A stretch of DNA of 64,000 nucleotides from Protopterus annectens (Eukaryota > Chordata > Ceratodontiformes > Protopteridae). Shown piece after piece: positions 22,935-33,530 of this stretch. The position numbers were made by a program, and so were the translations under genes. The notes under the pieces were generated by a model. That model was not told where the DNA came from. It worked only from the letters and a program-made list of their open reading frames with translations, and did no database searches. The DNA lies in contig NC_056740.1 of the NCBI RefSeq assembly GCF_019279795.1, positions 225,115,111-225,179,110 of the forward strand, written 5' to 3'. Position 1 is the stretch's first letter. The number at the start of each line of letters is the position of its first letter.

Positions 22935-24260
22935 CAACATTTTTATTTATTTATTGACATTTATTGACATTTGATTACCAGAAAAGTCTGACTGGGTAGA
23001 AACCCATTTTCAGCCGAGGGCCAGGGAGTAAATCTCCAAATTATAACAAAACTTTTTAAGAAAAATAATTTTACAATCTTCAAAAATAAAATAAAAACAT
23101 CTGTAGCTTAAATAATTATAACAAGTTAGACGTAATATAAAAACATTGGTTAAGAATCAATACCAGTTATATGACAATAATTTAATATTTCGGGAAATGT
23201 TAGACAGTTTGTTGAGAAATTAAAGGTAAGTAAGGCTAATACAAACAGGAATTGCAACATGAAGTGAGGGGAAAAAGGCTTATGGTATATTTAGACAGAA
23301 AGCCAAGGAAGATAATTTGATAGATACAAGGAAGTAAGTGAAGAAGGGAGAGTAAGGAGGTGTACTGAATGAAAAGGTACTTGTTCACATTTAGGGGCAT
23401 AGGTTATCCTGGTTTTGAGTAAGAACAGAGCCAGATAATACCAAAGATAAAGCTGTGTAGTATGCTGGTAGTGACTGGGAGGTAAGGAGAGAACATGGAC
23501 TGACATTTTACTGATTAATACCTGTTGGACAGGTAGATTTTTGAACCATAGAAGGTGGGCTGGGAGAGACCTAGTGAGGACATTTGAAGTAGAAGTTTGC
23601 TGTGAAACTGTGTCAAAGGCTTTAAACAAGTCTACAGATAAGAAAGACATTAGTTTGCCATCATCTCTAGCTTTATTGACAGTATCTATATAGGTTAGAA
23701 AGCATTGCTAGTACTATGGGAAGGCCATAACACATGTTGTGTAGGGGATAGGAGTTCTTCCTGCAGGAAATAGTCTAGCAATTGTTTTTGAATACATTTT
23801 TCAAGTATTTTGGTGAGTGGGCATAAGATTACTAAACGTCTAAAGTTATTAATGTCTGTTGAATATCCTCCATTGTGCAGAGGGATAATGTGTGACTTTT
23901 TCTGGAGGGAGGGAATGTATGATTCCTGGATTAGGATTGAGGCAAGGTAAGGAATTCTATTGGCTGTTATTTTTTTTCTGCTATTTTTAGGTACTCATTT
24001 GGAAGGTCATCAGGTGAAGAAAAACAAAGTTTAAGTTTTTTTAAGAGCAGTTTTATATAGGACATGGGTACAGCTTTAAAGGAGAAAGTGGATGTGATGA
24101 TACATGGCTGTTGGGTAGTGTTGGGATTAGATGTTGAAGAATTCTTGGTTAGAGATGCTATACTGCCTATAAAATAAGAGTTGAAACTGTATTGCAGTTT
24201 TGAGTGGTGAATTATGGGGAGAGGGGTTTGGGTTGAATTTTTGGATGGGATGTAACATTT
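22935..24260 (-). pseudogene. CR1/L2-like LINE (family B) RT and 3' end
   Basis: On the minus strand, from high to low coordinates: PGSWKKSHIIPLHNGG, RRLVILCPLTKILEKCIQKQ and LLDYFLQEELLSPTQHV (RT motif 1-2 region, 23.9-23.7 kb), then LSVDLFKAFDTVSQQ (motif A, near 23.64 kb). Degenerate sequence follows down to a 3' UTR ending near 22940. That 3' end (CTCGGCTGAAAATGGGTTTC, then GTCAGACTTTTCTGGTAATC and an AAATGTCAATAAATAAATAA tail) matches in layout the end of the plus-strand LINE at 36.0-36.16 kb. Motif C is not recognisable in frame. The 5' end is lost above about 24260. Confidence 0.75.
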
Positions 24261-24794
24261 CTTTAATGGATGTTCAATTTTTTTAGGGTTGTGTTTAGTG
24301 TTATTCTGAAAGTTATTGTAATAAATGTTTGCATTGTTAAGTGTGAAACTAAGTTATATATTGCTGTATACTTTAGTGCATAATTACCATATTTTTATGT
24401 TGTTTGTTAATACTTGTAATGATAGTATTTACTATTTAATCTTGTATACAGATAATCTCTGCTTGTTTTATTATTACTGTGCCTGCACATATGACATATT
24501 CTGTTGCACCTATGCTAACTGCTTGTTTTATTTTTAGATATGCTCTCTGCTATACATTTGTTCTCTATGTGTATTTGTCACATTTTTAGAACATTTTTAT
24601 GCTGCTCTTTGTGAACCTTAGGTGCTTGTACTAACTGTATCTACTGCATAAATGGTTGTACAAATGCTCTTTGCTTGTTTTAATTTCCTATTTTTCTGTA
24701 TTCATTATTCAAGGTAATAGTATTTACCTTTAGGTTTGAGTCATGCTTAAAGAGGATCTCTGAACCAATTTGCTTACCTGGTGTGTAAATGGGT
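24261..24794. other. AT-rich spacer, nothing recognised
   Basis: About 530 bp of T-rich DNA (as written) with short phenylalanine- and tyrosine-rich reading frames. These frames are expected from composition. No family similarity was noticed. Confidence 0.5.
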
Positions 24795-25222
24795 CCAGGA
24801 CGATTGAACAAAAGTTCAAATGTCCGAAACCAAATCACCGAATCCACTTTAGCAAAAGTGCTTTTTGCTGAAAAAGCACTTTCGCTAAAGTCCCCAAGAA
24901 ATACTAATAAAAAAAACAAAACAAACACATAAAAACACAAAACTTATGTTTACGCAGGGGGCAAGCCTCCCTGCATCCCCCATGTGGGGGGCTGTGCCCC
25001 CCACACCCCCCTACTTTTATATTCTCACTCCGAGATCGCATTATAATGGGGAAAAGGGAATATTCCCCTATCCCTACTGTACAACGATGTCAACAACAGC
25101 CATCACCCATGATTTCCCTTACCTTTTCGCATACTTTCAGCAAAAAGCACTTTTGTGCAAGTATGCCCGGCCGTTTCAGTTTTGGAGAAACGAATGTTCA
25201 GCAAACTGTCCAGAACCTGTGT
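24795..25222. mobile_element. Probable MITE with divergent inverted ends
   Basis: The left end GGGTCCAGGACGATTGAACA resembles the complement of the right end (AGGTTCTGGACAGTTTGCTG). Inside are a hairpin around GCAAAAGTGC / GCTGAAAAAGCACTTT, a G/C-rich block GGGGGCTGTGCCCCCC and ACTCCGAGATCGCATTATAA. Part of the interior is shared with 61120-61330. It is non-coding. The terminal repeats are imperfect, so the exact borders are uncertain. Confidence 0.5.
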
Positions 25223-25223
25223 A

Positions 25224-25225
<2 letters not shown>

Positions 25226-25279
<54 letters not shown>
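25226..25279. repeat. (TA)n microsatellite
   Basis: An almost pure TA run of about 50 bp directly following the MITE-like element. It accounts for the IYIYIY peptides seen in translated frames on both strands. Confidence 0.97.
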
Positions 25280-25283
<4 letters not shown>

Positions 25284-25662
25284 TCAATAAATAATGCAGC
25301 AAAAGCCACCATGGTTTGAATATGTAGCATTTATACATAAGATGTTTTGTTTGTGCTCAGCAATTTAATTGTCGACAATGGACATATTTAGTAAAAGTTT
25401 GCAACACATGGCCATTTTTGGTAGCTTGCTTTTGCTTTTCAAGTCTATCAGCAGTCATAGGTCTGGTTATCTTTATGCCCTACACATAGGCAGTCTTCTT
25501 CAGGATCTGACATGTATAGGATTTCTGGATGACATCTTCTCAACTAAAATCCACCTTGTAGGTCCTTTAGAAAATGGAAAATACGAGGTTTGTTAAAAAA
25601 AAAGGTTTTAATGCACAATCCACAAACTGTGTAAACACATAAACACACTTGTAGCACCAGCA

Positions 25663-25693
25663 TTTTCATCTCTCCTCATAAAGACTTCATCAG
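25663..25693 (-). ncRNA. Hammerhead-ribozyme-like core, left arm
   Basis: On the minus strand CTGATGA is followed by AGTCTTTATGAGGAGAGAT and GAAA, which is the order of the hammerhead core (CUGAUGA, stem II, GAAA). In this copy stem II is imperfect because the closing AGAC has become AGAT. The flanking stems I and III are not clear. It is likely a decayed ribozyme of a retroelement. Confidence 0.45.
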
Positions 25694-26068
25694 ATGACCA
25701 GTAAACCATTAATGTTCACGCTGGATTGAGAATCTTGCACCAAAGCCCCGATTTTTTCTAACTGAATCTGAAAACGTTCTCCTGAAGACATGTTTGAGAT
25801 TGAGGTGGTTCTCCGATCGTGGCTAGATTCCCATGGCTGAAGGGACCCCACAGACATTGCAACTAATGTCACGAGGTGGGCCCCACCTCATGACATTAGT
25901 TGCAATGTCTGTGGGGTCCCTTCAGCCATGGGAATCTAGCCACTATCGGAGAACCACCTCGATCTCAAACATGTCTTCAGGAGAAAGTTTTCAGAATCGG
26001 TTAGAAAAAATTGGGGCTTTGGTGCAAGATTCTAGATCCAGCGTGAACATTAATGGTTTATTGGTCAT

Positions 26069-26098
26069 CTGATGAAGTCTTTATGAGGAGAGACAAAA
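26069..26098 (+). ncRNA. Hammerhead-ribozyme-like core, right arm
   Basis: The mirror copy on the plus strand: CTGATGA, then AGTCTTTATGAGGAGAGAC, then AAAA. Stem II GTCT/AGAC is intact here, but the G of GAAA is changed to A. The two arms complement each other's defects, so the parent sequence probably had both a paired stem II and GAAA. Confidence 0.45.
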
Positions 26099-26219
26099 AT
26101 GCTGGTTCTACAAGTGCGTTTATGTGTTATGCAGTTTGTGGATTGTGCATTAAAACCTTTTTTTTAAACAAACCTTGTATTTTCCGTTTTCTGAAGGATC
26201 TACAAGGTGGATTTTAGTT

Positions 26220-26794
26220 ACAATTTTGGTGCTTCTGCTTCACTTTTTTGTTTATCTTCTCCAACTAACTGATTTTCAGGCACATGTATCCCACTAGCAG
26301 TAAACTTTCTCCCTCTCATCAGCAGTTAGTTGGCATCTGGATGGCACTTTGTATCACAGGAAACAGAATTAGTATCTTTGGTCAGTCTGATGTTGGAAAC
26401 TCTCACGCTCTAATAGGTATATGGATAATGTCTCACATCCCCACATATTTGCAAGGCACTCTTTTTCAATATGCAAATATCTCTGTTCAATATCTGTTAG
26501 CATTCCAAAGCAATAGGCACAGGACATAACACTTGTTCAATTATATGAAGTAATGCTACACGTAGGCCATAGCTAGTATCAGCTGTTGTTGCCATTTCTT
26601 TCACTCTTCTGAAAGTTTGGGCTAGAGAATTTTTCCACAGACAGGTATATCTTTGTTTAACAAGTAAATTAATGGGCACAGCACAGTTGAGAGATATGAC
26701 ATAAACTTGCCTAAGAAGTTAATCATGCTTAGGGCTTTTATTAACTCAGACACATAAGATGGATTTTGCCGCTTAGCTGTTGTTCTGACTTTGT
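26220..26794. other. Unassigned region between palindrome and fold-back element
   Basis: Contains an 81 aa plus-strand frame (26284-26529) and a 60 aa minus-strand frame (26497-26679). Neither resembles a family I know. A minus-strand reading near 26.3 kb (FTASGIHVPENQLVGEDKQK) looks protein-like but is unassigned. The last 8 bases (26787-26794, GACTTTGT) are the probable target copy of the next element. Confidence 0.4.
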
Positions 26795-27357
26795 GGGACT
26801 ATATTAGAACATCAAAGTTTCAAAACTTAGAATGTTCTAATATCGACCCCTATTCAGCGAAAGCTTAAAACATTGAACATACAGAACAGTAAATTTTTTC
26901 CTAGGGAAAAAATTTGCTGTTCCAAAACACATACAGACAACACATACATCTAAAATCTTACACCTAACCCTATACTAAACTATACATACACCACTAACTA
27001 TCCACTTACCTTAACCCAAACCCTAACCCTAAGGTCCATCACTATCACACACTCACCTGACCCGCGCCCTAACCCTAACTCACCTACCCCGCCCTAACCC
27101 TCACATCCACACAATTGCATACATACCTAACCCGCACCATAACCCTAACTAACCTAACCAGCGCTCAATCACACACTTACCTGAATGCGACCCGTAACTT
27201 TCCACCACAGTACTGAAGCAACAGAAATGGATAAACAAATTCTTTCCCTAGGAAAAAATTTGGTTTTCTGTAGCTTTGATATTTTCAGCATTCGCTGAAT
27301 ACAGGTCGATATTAGAACATTCGAAGTTTTGAAACTTCGATGTTCTAATATAGACCC
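26795..27357. mobile_element. Fold-back element with telomere-like core (copy 1)
   Basis: 563 bp with inverted ends of about 110 bp. The left end is GGGACTATATTAGAACATCA and the right end is complementary (TGTTCTAATATAGACCC). Probable 8 bp target copies are GACTTTGT (26787-26794) and GACCTTGC (27358-27365), 6 of 8 alike. The interior is C/A-rich with several CCCTAACCCTAA words (27019-27150) mixed with ACTTACCTGACCCG. No ORF of the element is apparent. It is the same element as the copy at 47077-47636. Confidence 0.85.
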
Positions 27358-27600
27358 GACCTTGCTTGAATTGAATTTGGTTATTCAGAAAAGGATGGAG
27401 AGGATGTTGTGAGTAATGTCTTGAATGTTTCTTCAAGAATACAGTTTTGTTGTGCGCATGACATATGTAACTAGTTATATGTATATCACAAGTGCTGCAA
27501 ATCTGGGTAAATATGTATAAATAAGTGAAGATAAAGATTTCTCCTTTTTCAGCCAATAGGTAGCAGCAAAGGGCTGATACTTGGTTCAGGCACTTCCAAC

Positions 27601-27879
27601 GTGGCAGAGAACAGCAGTCACAGAGTTGAGCTTGCTGCAGGGACTATGGAGCCTAATACAGAAGCAGCAGAGGCAATTGTGATAAATGATGGTGAAGGAC
27701 TTGCAATGCAAGTCTTAATATATTTAATACAGGCAGAAAATGCAAAGGATGGAGATGAATCTGACTGGAAAACAGTGGCCAAACAAGTGCTACAAGAAAA
27801 GGAAATTTCTAAATATATTTTTAAAAATACTGTTAAGAAGTTGGGAAAGAGAGGAAGAGAGAAAGAAAATAAAGAATGA
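27601..27879 (+). CDS. Unknown 92 aa acidic-to-basic protein, possible element ORF start
   Basis: Starts with ATG in MAENSSHRVELAAGTMEPNT. It has an acidic middle and ends in a lysine/arginine/glutamate-rich tail (KKLGKRGREKENKE). I do not recognise it. Downstream frames to about 28740 hold scattered phrases such as DFYALAFERHF, EYELRTFLSV, AVWTGGWG and QCSNKRRCGQ. These look weakly like the gag/ORF1-type proteins of vertebrate retroelements that end in a zinc knuckle, but with many stops. If so, this ORF is the N-terminal remnant of that protein. It may equally be a chance frame. Confidence 0.3.
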   Translation: MAENSSHRVELAAGTMEPNTEAAEAIVINDGEGLAMQVLIYLIQAENAKDGDESDWKTVAKQVLQEKEISKYIFKNTVKKLGKRGREKENKE

Positions 27880-28740
27880 AAGAAAGAGAAAGAAAAAAAG
27901 ATATGTTGGGATTGATGGTATAAATGTAAGTGTATGATCAGCTAGTGGAGAAGCTGAGTTTAAGGACATACACCTGCATCAGGATGAAGTGAGAAGAATT
28001 GATACAAACACTGAAAGGAGAACTACAAAGACTTATACTGACCTGAGATAGGCAGGCAGATGAAGGAGCATGAGACAGGCAGGCAGATGAAGAAGCATGG
28101 AGGAAAAAGAAAGTGCAGGCCTGCAAAGGAACACTGAAGAACTAAATATGAAGAGAAAACAACCAATGGTAAGAATCAGAACCAAACAAGAAAGCCATTA
28201 AGAGGTATGGCATCATGGATAACAGTATTTTGACATAGAGTTTGATTTAAAAGACATACAAGGGTTAGTTCATTTAGGTATTAAAGACTTTTATGCACTG
28301 GCATTTGAAAGACATTTTTAGCAGAATGTTTTATGAATAAAACAAAGAAAAAAATCATACACTCACTGTGGAAATTTTTGTTTCAGACTTTAAGAAAGCA
28401 ATTAAAAAGAAAATTAAATGTACATTATAGAATGTCAGATGTAGAAGAATATGAATTAAGAACTTTTTTATCTGTTTGTAGAACATGATCATATAAAACT
28501 GTACAATGAAAGAGCAGTTTGGACAGGAGGGTGGGGAGTATGAGTGACAATTAATATAATTGAAGGAAACTATAACATGTACTTAACATAATAATGTTAA
28601 ATAGAAAAGATTTCACTGTTCAGTACTGGTGACAACCTAAATAGTGTTTTTCTGTGTACAGAAGCAACATATTTGGTACAATGTTCTAACAAAAGAAGAT
28701 GTGGACAATGAGGAAGAGGGGAAATACTACCAGAAATTGT
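27880..28740 (+). pseudogene. Possible gag/ORF1-like retroelement remnant
   Basis: Purine-rich sequence with broken frames. The order of a hydrophobic DFYALAFE-like block, an EEYELRTFLSVCRT block, a WTGGWG block and a cysteine-containing end (QCSNKRRCGQ) is the order I would expect for a zinc-knuckle ORF1 protein of a vertebrate retroelement. The evidence is a loose pattern only. Stops occur throughout. Confidence 0.25.
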
Positions 28741-28851
28741 AAACTAGTATGTGGAAATGTAATGAAACTGCACATTTATGGTTTGACTGCTCTTTGATAA
28801 AATAAGAAATGGGAAATGAAAAAGAAAACTGTACAGAAGATGGACAATAAT

Positions 28852-29100
28852 CCAAAATCCAAAAATAGACTGCAGCCCCAAGTTTAACTCCAGGAACCTT
28901 GTTGTTGCCGTTTGTGTAGTAGTCACTGAGGACCTGATCGCATTGCCCCCCCCCCCCACTAGCATGAGCAAGGAATCCTCTCACTCCAGCTAAAAGCAAA
29001 GAAAACTCTAACCAGCAATCATCCAAAAATAGACTGCAGCCCCAGGTTTAACTCCAGGAACCTTGTTGCTGCCACTTGTGTAGTGTAGGTGCCAGCTTTT
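28852..29100. repeat. Two-copy direct repeat, period about 169 bp
   Basis: CCAAAAATAGACTGCAGCCC begins at about 28857 and again at about 29024, each followed by a nearly identical stretch through TTAACTCCAGGAACCTTGTT and GTGTAGT. The first copy is followed by a 10 bp C run (28947-28957). Its function is unknown; it is perhaps a fragment of a repeat family. Confidence 0.8.
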
Positions 29101-29800
29101 GTGACTACTGTTATGCCTTGTTGAAATCTGTTACAGTCAGCTAGAGTGCATAACCCAAGGGCAACAGCTGCAAACCTTCTTCCTCTTAGCCCACCCCCAC
29201 CCCTTTCATCTGTTTCACTGTTGATAATTTGTTGTATGTTAAGGTATTTAGCCCCTCTCAATAGTCATAGCCTTCAGTCCCTTCTCCTCAATACTTGTTC
29301 TTCACTAAACACCAAACAGAGGTGCGAAGTCTCCAGCTGATTTTATCTTTAGCTACATTGTGTGCAGCAAACAATGAGCAAAGGGGAATACAAATATAAA
29401 AGAGAATAAAATCTGCCATTGCAGACTAGTAAGCGGCATACAACTTCTATCTGTGGTGTACTCCTACACATAGTTTTTCTTGGAGAAACCTTCCAGTCCT
29501 TGAACAAGGGTGCCTGTATGTTTACCTTATTTCCTTGGCTGTCCTTTGATAATTAGCTAGGTTAGCAGAGTGCTTTGGATTCTCCTCTGCTACTTTAAAT
29601 CCCAATTGATGGGTTCCCTCCCTTCCCCCACCCCCAAGTAATTGCTCAGGTACAACACACCAAAGGTTTTAAAACCCCTGGATGCCATATTTGCTCTAAT
29701 TGCAGCTGAAAGCCCTCCAGGTGTAGCATCTCTAGTAAGTGTTCCTGGACTAGCTGACATTTTTTTTTAGCTAAGTTCTATCTGGAAGGTGTAGCCCTGC
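29101..29800. other. Spacer, nothing recognised
   Basis: About 700 bp of mixed sequence with C-rich patches (CCCCCACCCCCAAG near 29620). No coding similarity or repeat was noticed. Confidence 0.4.
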
Positions 29801-29809
29801 TCAGTTCAC

Positions 29810-30255
29810 TTTGCTCACTTCGCTCTCCTCCCACCCCCCATATCATTACCTTTATACCTATCGATACAACCACACCCCTCACTTCCTCCCAAATCCCCCA
29901 CCCCTCTACTTCCTGTTCTCATACGACCTCCCTTCTTTGCTCCTCCCCACACTTACCTACTATCCACTAAGACTACTATACCTTACTCCCACCCCTTCCT
30001 CTCATTCTCTGTTCTACATCCCATAAAGTGGCATGTCTCTTACAACTCAAACTATACTCTTACCTTCTCTACTCTTTATACTCTATCACCTCACCTCCTA
30101 TCACTCACAATTACCTGCTCCCTATTTCCATCTCTCAAATACCACTCTTAATTCAATGACTACACCACAACCCTATCTACTAATTTGTCCCTCAATCCTT
30201 CCCCCCACCACTCCCATTCCTAAAATAAAAATATCTCCTCCTCCACTTTAAAACA
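29810..30255. repeat. Pyrimidine-rich (CT/CAC) low-complexity tract
   Basis: About 450 bp of almost only C, T and A on the plus strand, with words such as CCTCCCACCCCCC and CTCATTCTC. Long frames of leucine, proline, serine and tyrosine codons are by-products of composition. It may be part of the 5' region of a retroelement, since the LINE at 32.6 kb has a similar C/T/A bias, but that is not shown. Confidence 0.6.
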
Positions 30256-30346
30256 AAAAAAAACAAAGTCTACTTACTCAAATTAAAACCCCATTACAAA
30301 CCTCTACTTTTATCTGGTGACATTAATCCTAACGAAATATACACCA

Positions 30347-30390
30347 GGATCTTTATTAAATAAAGCTTTCGGGTCTACACCCTTCATCAG
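30347..30390 (-). ncRNA. Hammerhead-ribozyme-like motif with paired stems II and III
   Basis: Read on the minus strand: CTGATGA (30390-30384), then A and stem II GGGT-GTAG-ACCC, then GAAA (30370-30367), a G, stem III CTTTA-TTTAA-TAAAG, and ATC at the place of the cleavage triplet (NUH). This is the full hammerhead core in the right order. Stem I is not convincingly paired (TTTATA before, CTGGTG after), so activity is doubtful. Such motifs are known at the ends of Penelope-like elements and retrozymes of animals, so it probably marks the 3' end of a minus-strand retroelement. Confidence 0.6.
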
Positions 30391-30399
30391 TATAAATAT

Positions 30400-32639
30400 A
30401 TATAAAAAATCACCCATTAAAATAGGAGACATAAAGTCACATGCTTCAACCCAACCCAATTAACAACAAAAAAAAAATAAAAAAATCAATAAATATATAT
30501 AATGCAAAAAAAATAAAAAAAAATATATATATTATATATATTTAATAAACAATTTTATACTGTTTCATAAGAAATCACATGCACTGTACTTAAAAAAAAA
30601 TTAATAATAATTAAAAAAAAAACTAGAAAAAAACTCTCTCTCTTTTTTTAGCCAGAAGGCTTTAGGACTTTCTGAATTATTTAGGCCTTGGGGCTAGCTT
30701 GGGGGCTAGTTCTCTAATCTTCCTTTTCTATTCCAATTAATTATTAAAATTAACCCCCCCTTCCTCACATCTATTTTACAAAGGACCCAAGGACTAAAAA
30801 TCTAAAAGTATGTCACACACCTATATGTTTACTATAGGCACCTTTAGTGCAAGTCCCTGATGATTTCAGACCTTTGTTCCACCATCTTCTCCTCAATTTT
30901 CTTATATAGTTTTACCTACATAGAATGAGGTGAGCCAACACACAAGTAGCCAAATATACCTCTCCCTCATTACAATCAGTAAAATGTTCATGGTAAATGT
31001 CTCATGTAGTAGTAGGATGTTAAGTAAAATGTCATTGCATATTACTGTATTATGTACAGTTTAATTTATACATTTTTCTATTTTTACCATTTTTCCTCCT
31101 TCTTTATTCTATTTCTTTTAATTCTATAAAATCCTTGCTCCTATAAGTCCTATCAGATCTCCTATAGGCAAACTAAGGTTTATCACCTACTATACCCTAT
31201 CTCAGGCATAGCCATTAATTAAATTATGCCAATTCCAGTTATCATACAAACACCAAAATTAATTTAGGTTATAAGTTGTCAACCCACCTGTCAAGCAATA
31301 TACCAACATCACCACCTGTCTAGCACTATTCTCATACTACAGCTTTTCAATATATATTTATTTATACTTCTTTCATAATTACAGCTTTGACCATTTTATA
31401 TTTTCTTTAACTCCATTAAAACACTTCTTCCTCTCGATTATCATACTCATTGCCTATTCTTGAAACTCACTTCAACTTCTGTATTTTAATCGTCTTTACA
31501 AAAAACCTTTTACAAACATGTTGTTTTGCAATATGAGGGCATTCTGATCAACATTTAAAAATAATACCTAAGGGCATCAAATATCTTTCTAAACACCTTG
31601 GATTCCAAAATCTAAATTCATAACAAATTGTTACATCCAAAAAATTCTCTTACCCTACTGACTAGTTGAATCTCAAATCATTCACTAGTTGAATCATTCA
31701 GAAACAAACCCACAACAAATCTTCCAAATCCATCTAACTATCTCATAATCAATGATAACTAAATCTCTTATAGAATGACACTCTAAATATCTAAATAACT
31801 CTTATTTCATAAATAAAATGTAACAATTATTCACCAATAAAACAAGGCACAGTTGTTGGTTTCTGTTCAATGTATAAGGCATTTCAACCAAATAAAATAC
31901 AATAAAGTGAACATAACTTCTAAAAGAATTTCCATTAAAAACAACATCTAAAAGAACAAATATTCTCTCAAAAAACAATAATGTTAGTCTATAATTTTAA
32001 CTAGGTCATTCATATAAAATTAAGGCAATATCCGAATAATGGTATTAACACATCCATATTTATCCATATTACTCATTCATATAAGTTATTCAATATATAT
32101 TAAATATACATATACATATCCATAATATTACATTTATATTATACATATACATTTACATAATCATCAATACAGCTTGTAATGTTAGAGACATTATATAGAG
32201 AGACATTTACGCTTGTAATGAGGAGAGAGTAGTATAAGAAACTTTGTAGGAAAATTGAGGAGAGAAATGTAGGTAAAACTATAAGAAAATTGAGGGAGAA
32301 GATTGGAACACAGGTCTGAAATTGAGGGAAAGGAAAGAACATGACAGGTAAGTTAGGTGTGCTCCTTGTGTGAGTGAGGGTTCTTTGAAGGAGTGTATTT
32401 GTAATTTATTGGAAACCAAAGAAAATAAATTATTACATTTTGATGAGGTAGGGGTAAGAAATAACTTCAATATCTGAAAGCCCTTGCCTGCCTAAAGAAA
32501 AAGAGCAAGTTTGTTCTAAGTAGTTTTTTTGTTAATTATATTAAAAAGTTTTATGTAGCTAAAGTCATAGTTTTTAAATTAATAAAATTGTTTTATTATA
32601 AAAATATATATTTTTTATTTTTATGATTTTTTTTATTAT
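30400..32639. other. AT-rich unassigned region
   Basis: About 2.2 kb of very AT-rich DNA with poly-A/T runs and ATATAT patches (30500-30545, 32088-32155, 32635-32660). No clear protein similarity. If the hammerhead-like motif marks the 3' end of a minus-strand retroelement, its decayed body could lie here, but I see no RT motif to prove it. Confidence 0.4.
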
Positions 32640-32739
32640 ATATATTATATATATTTAATCCAACCCAGGCCCTACAGACACTACCCTGAACAATAACCCC
32701 CCTGTATCTAAACCTGCCAACCCCTCCAACCCACAAAAA

Positions 32740-33530
32740 CAAGTACAATTCTGCTCTATCAACATCAGGAGCCTTGTAAATAAAGTTCAATAACTCCATG
32801 CTTAGATAGCTAACTATACTCCTGACATAGTTACCTCAAATGAAACATGGTTAAAACCACACCATCTGGACAGTGAAATCATCCCTCCTGGCTATAATAT
32901 CCTTAGATTAGATCGACCTAAAAGAAAAGGAGGAGGAGTCTCCATACTCTACTCTAATTGTCTCTCACAAATAAGTCCCACACTAGACTTACTCTCCTTC
33001 TCACCAGCTGAACTCCTACTGACCAACTTCAAACTTAACAGTTTCAATACCATAACTGTCGCAGCAATCTATATTCCCCTGGTGATAATATTAACATACT
33101 TGAAAACATCCTATCTCACCTCTCACATACCATCCATAATGAAATAATTATACTGGGAGATGTAAACATTGATTGGCTTACAATACAAGCTCCCATAACT
33201 ACTTCCTGTATAAACCTACATGGGTTTGAGCAGCTAATCACTACACCAACCTACATTAATAAGTCTCATCTACCTAGCTCTCTTCTTGACTGGATATTGT
33301 TCTCCCACCCTCAAAACTATCATAACTCCCAAACCCTTCCAAATGCCCTCAGCGACCACTGCCCTATAACAGTTACCAGACATACTCCCCACCTTACCAA
33401 ACCTAACAAATTTATTACCACCCACTCACTTTCTCATTTCTGTCCTAACTCCGTTATTCACCAACTCTCCAAAATTAACTGGTCTTACCTCACCACTCTT
33501 CCTTTAGATGAAGCTGTCCACTCCTAAACA
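32740..33530 (+). pseudogene. AP-type endonuclease domain of the 32.6-36.2 kb LINE
   Basis: Fragments in changing frames include QFCSINIRSLVNKVQ (N-terminal endonuclease motif), TPDIV then SNETWLKPHH (glutamate motif, usually TETWL), KGGGVSILYSN, ITVAAIYIP, NNEIIILGDVNIDWL-like coding at 33.15 kb, LDWILFSHP near 33.29 kb and ALSDHCPITVT (SDH catalytic motif) at 33.34 kb. All main endonuclease motifs can be traced, but stop codons and shifts separate them. Confidence 0.78.

Larger units (their letters stand above)
25541..26219. repeat. Near-perfect 679 bp palindrome (two 340 bp arms, no spacer)
   Basis: The left arm (25541-25880) is the reverse complement of the right arm (25881-26219) with few differences. 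Its centre is at GAGGTGGGCCCCACCTC, so there is essentially no loop. Matching landmarks are AACTAAAATCCACCTTGTAG at the left and TACAAGGTGGATTTTAGTTA at the right, and TTAATGCACAATCCACAAAC and its complement near 25610 and 26140. Each arm carries a hammerhead-like core and, next to it, a run of T or A. It is best read as two inverted, 5'-truncated copies of one retroelement 3' end joined head to head. The 60-79 aa frames inside are mirror copies of each other and probably element remnants. Confidence 0.93.

Noticed and set aside
26795..27357. A chromosome-internal telomere remnant (fusion point)
   Set aside because: The CCCTAA words lie inside a transposon with arms and target duplications, and the same arrangement occurs at 47.1-47.6 kb.
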